A stretch of DNA of 64,000 nt from Erysipelotrichaceae bacterium (GTDB taxonomy: Bacteria > Bacillota_I > Bacilli_A > Erysipelotrichales > Erysipelotrichaceae). Where the stretch lies: assembly GCA_017432885.1 (NCBI GenBank), contig JAFRIE010000043.1, positions 1-64,000 of the forward strand. Direction: 5' to 3'. Below the pieces are notes generated by a model, which ran no database searches, was not told the origin of the DNA, and saw nothing but the letters and a program-made list of their open reading frames with translations. How positions within the stretch are numbered: the first letter of the stretch is position 1; the number at the start of each line of letters is the position of its first letter. Shown here one piece after another: positions 1-8,233 of this stretch. The position numbers and the translations under genes are program-made.

Positions 1-516
1 AAGGCTTCCGAACTCAACGGCCTGTTCATCTACCACGACCAGAAAAAGGGAACGATATTCTACGATATCTTCACCGGAAGAGCTTTCATCATCACATCCT
101 CCGATGTACAGAAGTATCTGGTATATACCTCCATGCTTCCGATCAGCATCCTGCTTTCTTTCAGCGTATTATCCATTTTCAAGACCGGTTTTCTCTTTGC
201 GATCCTGCTCTTTCTTGTTCTGTTTATAACGACGGAGATCTATTTCCGTATCACTTATTTCTACAGACTTCCGGAACTGGAAAACTGGAAACCGCAGAAA
301 AAGAATCTTTTTGCCTATCTGCAGGAAAACTATTCCATCCGAAGACTGCTGCTGCTTGTCTTGATGCTTCTGCTGCTAAGCGGTCTCATCTTCCTGTATG
401 CGAATCATATGCAGATGACAGGCTTCAACCTGTATTCCAGCTACCTGATCGCCATCCTGTGTCTGGCTGCCGCATTGTTCATCCTGGCGGCAGTACTGCT
501 CAAGAAGAAAAACTAA
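1..516 (+). CDS. Integral membrane protein, 5'-truncated by window edge
   Basis: The reading frame is open from base 1, so this is the C-terminal 171 residues of a longer protein; the ATG at 133 lies inside it and is probably not the start. The first ~40 residues look like a soluble or extracytoplasmic stretch. They are followed by two hydrophobic segments (around residues 45-80), a short polar loop with several aromatic residues, and two more hydrophobic segments (around 115-165) ending in a positively charged KKKN tail. I do not recognise a family. It ends in a hairpin shared with the convergent gene downstream. Function unknown. Confidence 0.7.
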   Translation, partial: KASELNGLFIYHDQKKGTIFYDIFTGRAFIITSSDVQKYLVYTSMLPISILLSFSVLSIFKTGFLFAILLFLVLFITTEIYFRITYFYRLPELENWKPQKKNLFAYLQENYSIRRLLLLVLMLLLLSGLIFLYANHMQMTGFNLYSSYLIAILCLAAALFILAAVLLKKKN

Positions 517-540
517 AAAAGAACTTCAGCGTTCTTTTTT
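515..540. terminator. Bidirectional intrinsic terminator
   Basis: A perfect inverted repeat, arm AAAAAAGAAC, loop TTCAGC, arm GTTCTTTTTT, lies between two convergent genes. It has A-runs and T-runs on both sides, so it can work in both directions. Confidence 0.8.
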
Positions 541-1117
541 ATTTCTCCAGCTTCTCCAGATAGGAATCGATCTTGTCTTTTGTTTCCTTCAGGATTGCTT
601 CGGGGTCTGCTCCTAACAGATCCAGTTTCTCGGCAAAGAAATAGGCCTGGTCCTTAACTTCATAGAAACATTCAAACATCGTTTTCACGTAGCCGTAGCC
701 GTATTCATGCGATACGATCGTACCCCCTGCCGTTGTGATGTAGATCAGTCTTTTTATGTTACTTAGGCTTGCCGGAAGATCGTCATCCAGATAGTGAAAC
801 GTCAGACCGACAACATTGATCGTTTCCAAATAATCTTTCAATAAGGCAGAAAAGGATAGATCGTAATACGGAGCGGCGATCACGACGGTCTTTGCTTCCT
901 TAAACTGTCTGGCATAAGTAAAGAATGGATCGTCGAATCTTTCCTCTGCACAGAGTTCATTTCTTCTGTTAAGCGTTTCTTCGTTCAGAGGATGGATCGC
1001 TTCCTTCTGCAGTTTTACTTCAACATAGTCCGGATCCAGTCTCTTCAGCAGATACTCTGCCAGTCTCCTGGTCCTGGATTCCTTGCGGATACAGGCATTG
1101 ACAAACAGCGTTTTCAT
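539..1117 (-). CDS. Flavodoxin-fold NAD(P)H oxidoreductase (azoreductase/quinone reductase-like)
   Basis: This 192-residue protein starts MKTLFVNACIRKESRTR, the beta1 strand and phosphate-binding loop typical of FMN-dependent NAD(P)H:quinone reductases and AzoR-like proteins. The segment AKTVVIAAPYYDLSFSALLKD (about residues 75-95) matches the conserved region that contacts FMN in this family. The family reduces quinones or azo compounds with NAD(P)H; the actual substrate cannot be told. It lies 9 bases after the YitT gene on the same strand, so the two are probably co-transcribed. Confidence 0.75.
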   Translation of the reverse strand: MKTLFVNACIRKESRTRRLAEYLLKRLDPDYVEVKLQKEAIHPLNEETLNRRNELCAEERFDDPFFTYARQFKEAKTVVIAAPYYDLSFSALLKDYLETINVVGLTFHYLDDDLPASLSNIKRLIYITTAGGTIVSHEYGYGYVKTMFECFYEVKDQAYFFAEKLDLLGADPEAILKETKDKIDSYLEKLEK

Positions 1118-1126
1118 GTTTCTCCT

Positions 1127-1972
1127 TTAGATTCTCGGCTCGTAAGTAAAGCCTTCCCCGTTGATGTCTTTCGCCTCGGAAATGATCACAAAAGCCGTAG
1201 GGTCGTTCCGGTCGATGATTTCTTTCACGGCACTGTACTGGTCATCCGAGACGATCGCCAGCAGCATCTTCTTCTTGTTTCCTGTATAGCCTCCAACCAC
1301 ATCCAGAACGGTCGTTCCTCTATCCAGAACACCGTGTATTTCTGATGCGATCTCTTCGTATCTGTCGGATATGATTTCGAACTTCTTGGCTTTTACACCG
1401 CCGTAGATGTTCATCGTCTGTTCCAGGGCAATCGACGTCAGAAAGACCGAGATCAGACCGATCAGAACGCTGTTAAGGCCGTAAATAAACAGACCCGCCA
1501 TAACCGTTAGGGTATCCATGATCATAATGGCGTTGGATACCTTGATATGGAAGTATTTCTCGGCAATCAGTGCCAGAGCATCCATACCGCCCGAAGATCC
1601 TCCGTTACGGAACATAATGCCCATGGATATACCGCCCATCAGTCCGCCATAAAGACTTGCCAGGAGCGGATCGACATGGTATTCCGGAAGCATTCTGGTT
1701 ACAAACAGCAGCGCAAAAGGATAAGAAACGGAATAGATCAGCGTATTCAGAAAGAATTCTTTTCCCAGAAAAACACTTCCCAAAACGAAGAGGAAGGTAT
1801 TCAGGATGATCGTCAGGATATCTTCACTGAGCGGTACAAAATCGGTCAGTAAGGCGGTAATGCCTGCAACACCTCCGGTCAGTATCCTTTCCGGCAGAAT
1901 AAAAAGACCTACGGAAAGAGCGAACAGCAGTGTGCCTATTTCAATCATTAATATCTTTTTTAATCTTTTCAT
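1127..1972 (-). CDS. YitT family membrane protein (DUF161 plus DUF2179)
   Basis: This 281-residue protein has about five or six membrane helices in residues 1-200, including the GGVAGITALL and RNGGSSGGMDALALI glycine-rich segments typical of the YitT/DUF161 family. A soluble DUF2179 domain follows (about 205-275, with RGTTVLDVVGGYTG). The physiological role of the family is not established. It is the first gene of a two-gene operon with the flavodoxin-fold reductase. The promoter region is shared divergently with mscL. The ribosome site (AAGA) is weak. Confidence 0.85.
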   Translation of the reverse strand: MKRLKKILMIEIGTLLFALSVGLFILPERILTGGVAGITALLTDFVPLSEDILTIILNTFLFVLGSVFLGKEFFLNTLIYSVSYPFALLFVTRMLPEYHVDPLLASLYGGLMGGISMGIMFRNGGSSGGMDALALIAEKYFHIKVSNAIMIMDTLTVMAGLFIYGLNSVLIGLISVFLTSIALEQTMNIYGGVKAKKFEIISDRYEEIASEIHGVLDRGTTVLDVVGGYTGNKKKMLLAIVSDDQYSAVKEIIDRNDPTAFVIISEAKDINGEGFTYEPRI

Positions 1973-1999
1973 CTTCTTATTAATAAAATGTCTGTCAAA

Positions 2000-2023
2000 A
2001 TTATAGCATAGTCAAGCTATAAT
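2000..2023. promoter_or_regulatory. Face-to-face -10 boxes between yitT and mscL
   Basis: ATTATAGC (2000-2007), eight bases, then GCTATAAT (2016-2023) form a perfect inverted repeat. Its outer hexamers read TATAAT on each strand, so the mscL promoter and the yitT promoter appear to overlap and point towards opposite genes. No clear -35 consensus is visible for either. Confidence 0.5.
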
Positions 2024-2047
2024 AGAGTTATACATGGGGGTGAGAAT

Positions 2048-2452
2048 ATGAAAAAATTCTTGCAGGAATTTAAAGATTTTGCGTTAAAAGGAAACGTTAT
2101 GGACATGGCTGTCGGCGTTATCGTCGGCGGTGCCTTCTCTTCGATCGTTACAGCTCTGACCGAAGACATCCTGAACCCGATCATTTCCTGTATCGGCGGT
2201 ACGGAAATCGGTCTGGTAACCAAACTTGGCAATACCGGCCAGGTCATCGACTGGGGTTCTTTCCTTTCGTCGGTAATCAATTTCCTGATTATGGCCTTTG
2301 TTCTGTTTACGATCCTGAAAGCCATAAACAAGCTGACAAGTCTGGCCAAGAAAGAAGCGGACGAAGCGCCAAAAGAAGAACCGGAGCCATCCGAAGAAGT
2401 AAAACTTCTGACATCGATTGCGGAAGAATTGAAAAAGATGAATAAAAAATAG
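2048..2452 (+). CDS. mscL: Large-conductance mechanosensitive channel MscL
   Basis: A protein of 134 residues, the usual MscL length. The N-terminal helix is followed by the diagnostic first transmembrane segment (GNVMDMAVGVIVGGAFSSIV, about residues 17-36), a periplasmic loop, a second transmembrane helix (about 75-100) and a charged C-terminal helix rich in Glu and Lys. MscL opens under membrane tension to release solutes on hypo-osmotic shock. It is monocistronic, with a strong GGGGGTGAG ribosome site and a terminator immediately after the stop. Confidence 0.97.
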   Translation: MKKFLQEFKDFALKGNVMDMAVGVIVGGAFSSIVTALTEDILNPIISCIGGTEIGLVTKLGNTGQVIDWGSFLSSVINFLIMAFVLFTILKAINKLTSLAKKEADEAPKEEPEPSEEVKLLTSIAEELKKMNKK

Positions 2453-2478
2453 AAAGGAAGGGAAAACCTTCCTTTTCT
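2451..2478 (+). terminator. Intrinsic terminator of mscL
   Basis: Arm AGAAAGGAAGG, loop GAAAA, arm CCTTCCTTTTCT, directly after the mscL stop codon. Confidence 0.8.
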
Positions 2479-2555
2479 AATGTTTATTTTTCTTATTTTC
2501 TTTTAACTGTAATATAATTGTAATAACTTTTTTATTGATACAGAGAGGGAAAACA

Positions 2556-4397
2556 ATGTCGGGATTTAGAGGAATGGGGCCAAGAGGCTTTCTTACAGAT
2601 GAAGAAAAAGAGAATGCACCGAAGATATCCAAGGAACTGATCATTCGGATCATGAAGTATCTGAAACCGTACTGGTTTCAGTTGCTGATCGTCTTTGCGA
2701 TCATCATCCTTTCTTCCGTACTGGGTCTGCTTCCTTCCTTGATTACCGCAAAAATCATTGATGAAGCCATCCTGGGCAAGGATTTTGAACTGCTGATCCG
2801 TCTGGTACTGCTGGCAATCGTCACGCTGGCCGCATCCAATATCGTCGGTGTCATGGAAAACTACATCAACAGCTGGGTCTCCCAGCGTATCGTCTATGAC
2901 ATGAAAAACGAGATGTTCCGGCACCTTCAGACCATGCCGCACTCTTTCTTCACTTCCGAAAAACAGGGCGACATCATCACCAGGATGAACTCCGATATCT
3001 CCGGCGTAGCCACCGTCATCAGTTCCATTCTGACCAATATCATCTCCAACGTCTGTACCGTTATCACGACGATCATCGCTTTATTCAATATCGATATCCG
3101 GCTGTCTCTGATCGGCATCCTGGTCATACCCTTACTGGTATTGCCGACCAGATCGGCAGGCAAGAACCGCTGGCAGCTGCTCTCCCAGTCGCAGGCCAAA
3201 GCCGACGAACTCAACGACATCATCAACGAGTCTCTCTCCGTTTCCGGTTCTTTACTGATCAAGCTGTTTACCCGGGAAAAACAAATCAACGAGAAATTCG
3301 ATAAAGTAAACAAAGAAGTCATCGCTCTTTCCGTAAAAGAATCAAGAGCCGGCAGCTGGTTTCGGGTCGTCATGGGCATCTTTACCAATCTGGGACCCTT
3401 GCTGATCTATCTAGCCGGAGGCTATCTGATCATTAAAGCAGGAAGTACAGCCATCACCGTCGGTACGATCACCGCTACCGTAAACATGATCAACAGACTT
3501 TACCGTCCGGTTGAATCGTTGATGAACGTTTCCGTCAGCCTGACCAGATCGATGGCCCTGTTTACCAGGATATTTGCTTATCTGGACATGATTCCGAGCG
3601 TCAGGAACCGGAACATCGTCATCAAACCTTCTTTTGCCAAAAAGACGGATATCGAATATGAAAACGTTGAATTCTATTATTCCGAAGACGTCCCTCTGAT
3701 CAAGGATCTCTCCTTTAAGGTTCCTTCCGGAAAGATGTACGCTATCGTCGGTCCTTCCGGATCGGGAAAGTCAACTGTTGTTAATCTGCTTCCGCGTCTT
3801 TACGATGTCAAGAACGGCGCGGTCAGGATCAACGGCAGTGATGTCCGGGATATTGAACTGACCTATCTGCGTTCCAATATCGGCATGGTCACACAGGAAG
3901 CTTATCTGTTCAATGGAACGATCAAAGAGAATCTTCTGTTTGCCAAAGCCAATGCCACGCAGGAAGAGATTGAAAAAGCCTGTAAGATCGCCAATATCCA
4001 CGACTTCATCGTCTCCCAGCCGGACGGCTACGACACACAGGTCGGAAACCGCGGGCTGAAACTGTCAGGCGGAGAAAAACAGAGACTGTCGATTGCCAGA
4101 GTCATCCTGAAAGATCCGAAGATCCTGATCCTGGATGAGGCCACATCCGCACTGGATTCGATTTCGGAAAGCTCCATTCAGAATGCCCTGGATGTCCTGA
4201 TGGAAAACAGGACTTCTATCGTCATTGCCCATAGACTTTCCACCATCCTGCAGGCCGACAAGATCCTGGTCATCTCTGACGGCAGGATCGTTGAACAGGG
4301 GCAGCATGAAGAGCTGATCGCCATGAACGGCGTATACAAGCAGCTTTATGAAACACAGTTCCGTAAGGTCATTGAAATGGAAAGTTCCAAAGAATAA
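2556..4397 (+). CDS. ABC exporter, fused transmembrane and ATPase domains
   Basis: A half-transporter of 613 residues: a six-helix type I exporter membrane domain (about residues 30-330) followed by one nucleotide-binding domain. Visible motifs are Walker A GPSGSGKST (about residue 399), signature LSGGEKQR (about 504), Walker B ILILDEATSALD (about 525) and H-loop IAHRLST (about 555). The family exports lipids, drugs or peptides as dimers; the substrate is unknown. I chose the ATG at 2556 over the in-frame TTG at 2535 because AGAGGGA sits just upstream of it. No partner subunit is adjacent, so a homodimer is possible. Confidence 0.93.
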   Translation: MSGFRGMGPRGFLTDEEKENAPKISKELIIRIMKYLKPYWFQLLIVFAIIILSSVLGLLPSLITAKIIDEAILGKDFELLIRLVLLAIVTLAASNIVGVMENYINSWVSQRIVYDMKNEMFRHLQTMPHSFFTSEKQGDIITRMNSDISGVATVISSILTNIISNVCTVITTIIALFNIDIRLSLIGILVIPLLVLPTRSAGKNRWQLLSQSQAKADELNDIINESLSVSGSLLIKLFTREKQINEKFDKVNKEVIALSVKESRAGSWFRVVMGIFTNLGPLLIYLAGGYLIIKAGSTAITVGTITATVNMINRLYRPVESLMNVSVSLTRSMALFTRIFAYLDMIPSVRNRNIVIKPSFAKKTDIEYENVEFYYSEDVPLIKDLSFKVPSGKMYAIVGPSGSGKSTVVNLLPRLYDVKNGAVRINGSDVRDIELTYLRSNIGMVTQEAYLFNGTIKENLLFAKANATQEEIEKACKIANIHDFIVSQPDGYDTQVGNRGLKLSGGEKQRLSIARVILKDPKILILDEATSALDSISESSIQNALDVLMENRTSIVIAHRLSTILQADKILVISDGRIVEQGQHEELIAMNGVYKQLYETQFRKVIEMESSKE

Positions 4398-4422
4398 AAA
4401 GGTCTTCTAGAAGAAGACCTTT
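4397..4422. terminator. Terminator between ABC exporter and xpt
   Basis: Arm AAAGGTCTTCT, loop AGA, arm AGAAGACCTTT, between convergent genes and usable from both sides. Confidence 0.8.
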
Positions 4423-4425
4423 CTT

Positions 4426-5001
4426 TTATTCAAATTCGATTTTTCCGTCATCCGTCATCGACTTGACTCTGGCGAGCACTTCCACCTTATAACCAAGATC
4501 TTTGATCCGCTGTTCTCCGGACTGATACGTCTTGCATACGACAGAACCGCAGCCGGCAATTTCCGCCTTGGCCATCTTACAGATCTCGATCATCGCATTC
4601 ATCGCTTCGCCATTGGCCAGGAAATCATCCAGGATCAGGATCCTTTCTCCTTCCTTCAGATAATCTTTGGCTACCTGGATCACATAGTCGATATTCCTGG
4701 TATAGGAGTGTTCACTTGCCTGATAAACGGCGTCGGACATGTTGGAAGCGGCCGTTTTTTTCGCAAAGACGACCGGAATATAACCGAAAGATCTTGAAGT
4801 AGCCGTAGCAATCGCAATGCCGCTGGCTTCAATCGTCAGGATCTTATCCGGTCTGCAGTCCATAAACAGACGATGGAATTCTTCACCGATCTCATCCAGA
4901 AGCCGAACATCGATCTGATGATTCAAAAAACTGTCGATCTTTAAAATGTCTCCCGGCAGTATCCTGCCGTCCCTGATGATTCTTTCTTCCAGTAGCTTCA
5001 T
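4426..5001 (-). CDS. xpt: Xanthine phosphoribosyltransferase
   Basis: A protein of 191 residues, the family length. The PRPP-binding loop reads ILILDDFLANGEAM (residues 121-134). The N-terminus (MKLLEERIIRDGRILPGDILKI) and the ATATSRSFGYIPVVFAKK region match bacterial Xpt. The enzyme joins xanthine to PRPP to make XMP in purine salvage. It lies 12 bases after the metallo-beta-lactamase-fold gene and is probably co-transcribed with it. Unlike Bacillus, there is no xanthine permease next to it and no purine riboswitch visible upstream. Confidence 0.93.
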   Translation of the reverse strand: MKLLEERIIRDGRILPGDILKIDSFLNHQIDVRLLDEIGEEFHRLFMDCRPDKILTIEASGIAIATATSRSFGYIPVVFAKKTAASNMSDAVYQASEHSYTRNIDYVIQVAKDYLKEGERILILDDFLANGEAMNAMIEICKMAKAEIAGCGSVVCKTYQSGEQRIKDLGYKVEVLARVKSMTDDGKIEFE

Positions 5002-5013
5002 ATTCTTATCTCC

Positions 5014-5808
5014 TTATTCCATATCTATCGATAAACCTGTTCCGGTTTCCTGTATTGTCATTTCTTTTGCCATGGCGATCCTGGCTTTCAAGGAAACACA
5101 GTGGCAGGGATAAAGTTCTCTAATGTTTTCCTTCTTCAGATAAGAAACCGTATGGTCTAAACGCTCCCCCTCTTTTAAAAGATGGAAACCGCCGATGACA
5201 CCTTTGATCCTGTCGACTCCCGTCACCTTTTTCGCATATTCGATGATGTTACATATGCCGCTGTGGGAACAGCCGGTAATAATGAAAAGTCCATCCTTCC
5301 CCTGATAGACCAGGGCGGAATCATCCGGAAGATAGTCAGCTTCTCCGTTTTCATTCCTTCCGATCGGAACTCTTTCTTCAAAATCGCAGCTGACCGGTAT
5401 TTCTCCCAGATAAAGCAGATCTTGACTTACTTCATAAGGCTCTTTTGTAAGACGCAGACGGGCTCTTTCTCCAATTGTTTCAGCCGACAACGGCGAAGAG
5501 ATGACGCCTGTTTCATCTTCCCTGTGGATAAAAGTATCCGGATGGGCGATGATTTCTACGTTTCTTTTTTCTCTCAGGTAGTAGACCAGACCGCCTGTAT
5601 GGTCATTGTGACCATGGGAAAGAACGATCTTGTTTATCTGACTCAGATCAATACCCATCTTTTCTGCATTGATCATGAAGACATCGGAATAGCCGGTATC
5701 AAAGAGAATGCGGTCGTTTCCTGTTTCTATGTAGAAACAGAGTGCCGGTTCTCCCAGATAATACTGATCAATGAAAGTGTTGTTGTCGCACAGGATCGTC
5801 AGTTTCAT
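5014..5808 (-). CDS. Metallo-beta-lactamase-fold hydrolase
   Basis: A protein of 264 residues with the metal-binding motif SHGHNDH (residues 64-70), an earlier ILFDTGYSD strand-loop and later GCSHSG and GGFHL segments that supply further metal ligands. The pattern resembles the subgroup annotated as 7,8-dihydropterin-6-yl-methyl-4-(beta-D-ribofuranosyl)aminobenzene 5'-phosphate synthase-like proteins, whose bacterial substrates are mostly unknown. It is first in an operon with xpt. No ribosome site is visible before the ATG, and an extended -10 lies six bases upstream, so the transcript may be leaderless. Confidence 0.85.
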   Translation of the reverse strand: MKLTILCDNNTFIDQYYLGEPALCFYIETGNDRILFDTGYSDVFMINAEKMGIDLSQINKIVLSHGHNDHTGGLVYYLREKRNVEIIAHPDTFIHREDETGVISSPLSAETIGERARLRLTKEPYEVSQDLLYLGEIPVSCDFEERVPIGRNENGEADYLPDDSALVYQGKDGLFIITGCSHSGICNIIEYAKKVTGVDRIKGVIGGFHLLKEGERLDHTVSYLKKENIRELYPCHCVSLKARIAMAKEMTIQETGTGLSIDME

Positions 5809-5814
5809 ATCTTT

Positions 5815-5823
5815 ATTGTATCA
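5815..5823 (-). promoter_or_regulatory. Extended -10 promoter, start codon 6 nt downstream
   Basis: On the minus strand TGATACAAT (TGn plus a TATAAT variant) ends six bases before the ATG at 5808. No Shine-Dalgarno is present in the gap. Confidence 0.5.
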
Positions 5824-5836
5824 TCAGAAGAAAAAG

Positions 5837-5866
5837 AAAAGTCACAAACCGGTGTCTGTGACTTTT
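5837..5866 (-). terminator. Intrinsic terminator of the 5886-8168 operon
   Basis: Arms AAAAGTCACA (5837-5846) and TGTGACTTTT (5857-5866) form a hairpin followed on the minus strand by a T-rich tract. Confidence 0.8.
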
Positions 5867-5885
5867 AAATTCCTGACAGTTTGTA

Positions 5886-6473
5886 TCAGAGTTCTTTCAG
5901 GCCGGCCTTGTGCAGGATCCTGCAGCCAAGATAGAGCAGGAACTGACCGCAAAGATTGACCAGCTGAGCGATCCAGTTCATGAATGCCTTGTCGAAGTTC
6001 TTGGTGGACAGATAACCCATGGCCAGTGATAGGAAGAAGGATACGATGAAACAGACCAGTGCATTTCTTTTCTTCAGACGATTTGCCAGGAAACAGAGTC
6101 CCGCATCCATGGCACCCAGACCTACCACCATGATTCCTACCAGCGCCATCGTCGGCAGAAAAGCGTAGGTCCTTTCTTTCTTCAGCACATGCATCATCAG
6201 ACCGACACCTGCCAGCAGAAAACCGAAAGCCTGATTGGAGAAGAACTGTGCCGACATCCAGGCGAAATCGCCGACATTCAGGGCATACAGCAGCTTGTAA
6301 GTGGCCTTTAATAGACCGGCAGCAGTCACAAGACCCGTTCCGCCTGCAAAAAGCAGGAAAGCAGGTCTGTTCATCTTTTCTTGCAGATCCTTGATCAGAA
6401 GACCTGTTGCCAGCAGGAAAAGAATAACGGGGATATAATCCACCAGAGCCATTGGTACAGAAAACTCTTTCAT
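5886..6473 (-). CDS. Hypothetical polytopic membrane protein
   Basis: A protein of 195 residues with about six hydrophobic segments spread over the whole length and few charged residues. It starts MKEFSVPMALVDYIPVILFLL. I recognise no catalytic motif. It is the last gene of a three-gene operon with a DUF1295 protein and an atypical SDR; the previous stop codon is one base before its start, implying translational coupling. The partners suggest a role with a membrane-associated lipid or hydrophobic substrate, which is inference only. Confidence 0.75.
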   Translation of the reverse strand: MKEFSVPMALVDYIPVILFLLATGLLIKDLQEKMNRPAFLLFAGGTGLVTAAGLLKATYKLLYALNVGDFAWMSAQFFSNQAFGFLLAGVGLMMHVLKKERTYAFLPTMALVGIMVVGLGAMDAGLCFLANRLKKRNALVCFIVSFFLSLAMGYLSTKNFDKAFMNWIAQLVNLCGQFLLYLGCRILHKAGLKEL

Positions 6474-6474
6474 A

Positions 6475-7302
6475 TCAGTCCCTGTATACCTTCATAGAAT
6501 GATACTGTTTCGTAAACGGAAACAGCAATGGAACGCTATCGGAATACTTCTGGTATTCCGGATCCAGACCGTAGGTCTTCTCGTGTCTAAGTTCCAGTCT
6601 CTGTGCCGAGTTGTACATGACGTAAGTGATCAGACATAAGGCGATCAGACAGATGATCCACTGTCTGCCCTGAACGGCACCGATACCGGATACCGTCACA
6701 CCTACCCAGAACATGACTTCCGAGAAATAGTTTGGACATCTGACGTATTTGTACAGTCCTGTATCACAGAAACGTTTCGGATTGATCTTTTTGGCCGCCG
6801 ATTTCTGTCTGTCTGCCGTCGCTTCACCGACGATCGCCAGAACCATGATGACGATGCCGATCCAGGCAAAGATGTTGTCTTTTGCCTGATTCATGATACG
6901 GTAAGTTACCGCTGAAGTCTGTGCCGTATACATCCACATGGAGTAAGCCCACATAAATAGAGAGACAGGAAGAGGCATGGCTTTCGTTGAACCGGTAGAG
7001 TCCAGTTTCTTCTTGTATTCCTTGTTGGTTAGTTCTCTTTTCAGGATGTATCCGCCCAGTCTGTAGCCGTAGATGACAAACAGGATCGACATGATCGTCG
7101 TAGCGAGTGTCAGGGTATGGCTGATCAGTCCGGATAAAAGATGGAATGCGCCGATGCACATGACGGCAAAACCGTAGCCGACAGACATAAACCAGACAAA
7201 CGATTTAAAACCCATGCAGCAGCCGATTGCCGCAACAAACGTTACACCCCACATGAAAGCAGGCCATACTTTTCCGACATAGGAAGGATCGGGTCTAAAC
7301 AT
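6475..7302 (-). CDS. DUF1295 / steroid 5-alpha-reductase-like membrane protein
   Basis: A protein of 275 residues with about seven hydrophobic helices. The C-terminal part contains CDTGLYKYVRCPNYFSEVMF, the conserved RxPNYxxE-type motif of the DUF1295, steroid 5-alpha-reductase and isoprenylcysteine methyltransferase superfamily, which binds NADPH or SAM near the membrane face. The substrate is unknown. Its ATG overlaps the stop of the upstream SDR gene by one base (TAATG), so the two are translationally coupled. Confidence 0.8.
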   Translation of the reverse strand: MFRPDPSYVGKVWPAFMWGVTFVAAIGCCMGFKSFVWFMSVGYGFAVMCIGAFHLLSGLISHTLTLATTIMSILFVIYGYRLGGYILKRELTNKEYKKKLDSTGSTKAMPLPVSLFMWAYSMWMYTAQTSAVTYRIMNQAKDNIFAWIGIVIMVLAIVGEATADRQKSAAKKINPKRFCDTGLYKYVRCPNYFSEVMFWVGVTVSGIGAVQGRQWIICLIALCLITYVMYNSAQRLELRHEKTYGLDPEYQKYSDSVPLLFPFTKQYHSMKVYRD

Positions 7303-8168
7303 TATGCCTTACCTCCAAAATATTCTTTAATATATTCCGCAAAGGAAGCGTCACCTGTTACATCTTTGCCTACCAGATCATGGGACAGGGTCCATTTGGA
7401 GAACAGAATGATGTCGTGTTTTCCTTCTTTTTTGATCTTAGGCAGATTGGCCAGGATCGAGAACATCCAGACCGGTGAATCTTTGATGATGACCGGCTTG
7501 CCTGCGGCTCTGAAGCACATCTTGGCCATTTCCTCGTAGGTATAGGTTTCCTTGCCTCCTACTTCGTAGGTGACATTGCTGTCCTTCATATGATCGACGA
7601 TGAACTTCGCAAAGTCCGGACAGTCGACGACATTGGCTTTGACGCCGTGGTAGCCTTTCAGCAGCTGCATCTCTCCCTTGTCGACATATGGCTTAAAGAC
7701 CTTGGCAATATCGTAGAAATAACCTGTAGGTCTGTAGATCACATATTCCAGCGGTCCTTTTTTCAGTTCTTCTTCAACCATGTATTTGGCATGAAGCATC
7801 GGAACCTTTTCCGCTCCCGGCTCATCACAGGCGATGACCGAAACATAATTGAATTTCTTGACGCCGGCCTTGATCGCTTCGTTGTATAGATTCATGTTTC
7901 CCTGATAGTCGATATCATAGGCGGTAAATCGGGTAGAGGAAGTCGTAAGACCCATAGTCGTAATAACGATATCCACACCGTCGCACAGACCTTTCAGCGT
8001 TTCCGGATCGGTTGCATCAATGGCTTTAAAAGTATACTTCTTCTCCAGCCCGTTGTTTTCTTTCTCCTTCAGATCGGCAGCAATGATTTCAATCTTCTTC
8101 TTGGAGAGAACCTTCAAAATCTCAAATCCGAGGTTACCAAAAGCCCCCGCCAGCAATACTTTCATCAT
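7302..8168 (-). CDS. Atypical SDR / NmrA-like NAD(P)-binding protein
   Basis: A protein of 288 residues starting MMKVLLAGAFGNLGFEIL, with the GxxGxxG dinucleotide-binding motif at residues 8-14, followed by ADLKE and an IVITTMGLTTS strand. This is the NAD(P)-binding arrangement of extended or atypical short-chain dehydrogenases used as sugar-nucleotide or quinone-type reductases. The classical YxxxK is not clear. It leads an operon with a DUF1295 protein and a membrane protein, and has a good GGAGG ribosome site. Confidence 0.8.
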   Translation of the reverse strand: MMKVLLAGAFGNLGFEILKVLSKKKIEIIAADLKEKENNGLEKKYTFKAIDATDPETLKGLCDGVDIVITTMGLTTSSTRFTAYDIDYQGNMNLYNEAIKAGVKKFNYVSVIACDEPGAEKVPMLHAKYMVEEELKKGPLEYVIYRPTGYFYDIAKVFKPYVDKGEMQLLKGYHGVKANVVDCPDFAKFIVDHMKDSNVTYEVGGKETYTYEEMAKMCFRAAGKPVIIKDSPVWMFSILANLPKIKKEGKHDIILFSKWTLSHDLVGKDVTGDASFAEYIKEYFGGKA

Positions 8169-8211
8169 CTATATCCTCCTTGTATTACACATTAATTATA
8201 TCTTTCTGTGA

Positions 8212-8228
8212 TTCATTTCACAAATGAA
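8212..8228. promoter_or_regulatory. 17-nt perfect palindrome upstream of the SDR operon
   Basis: TTCATTT, CAC, AAATGAA is perfectly symmetric and lies 44 bases upstream of the SDR start. A related palindrome (CATTT, CAT, AAATG) lies at 42855-42867 before a KDG kinase gene. It may be a repressor operator; the regulator is unknown. Confidence 0.35.
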
Positions 8229-8233
8229 GCCAA

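Noticed and set aside
992..1345. Long plus-strand frames antisense to minus-strand genes
   Set aside because: Shadows of the real coding frames; no ribosome sites and no recognisable protein features. The same applies to many other frames across the window.
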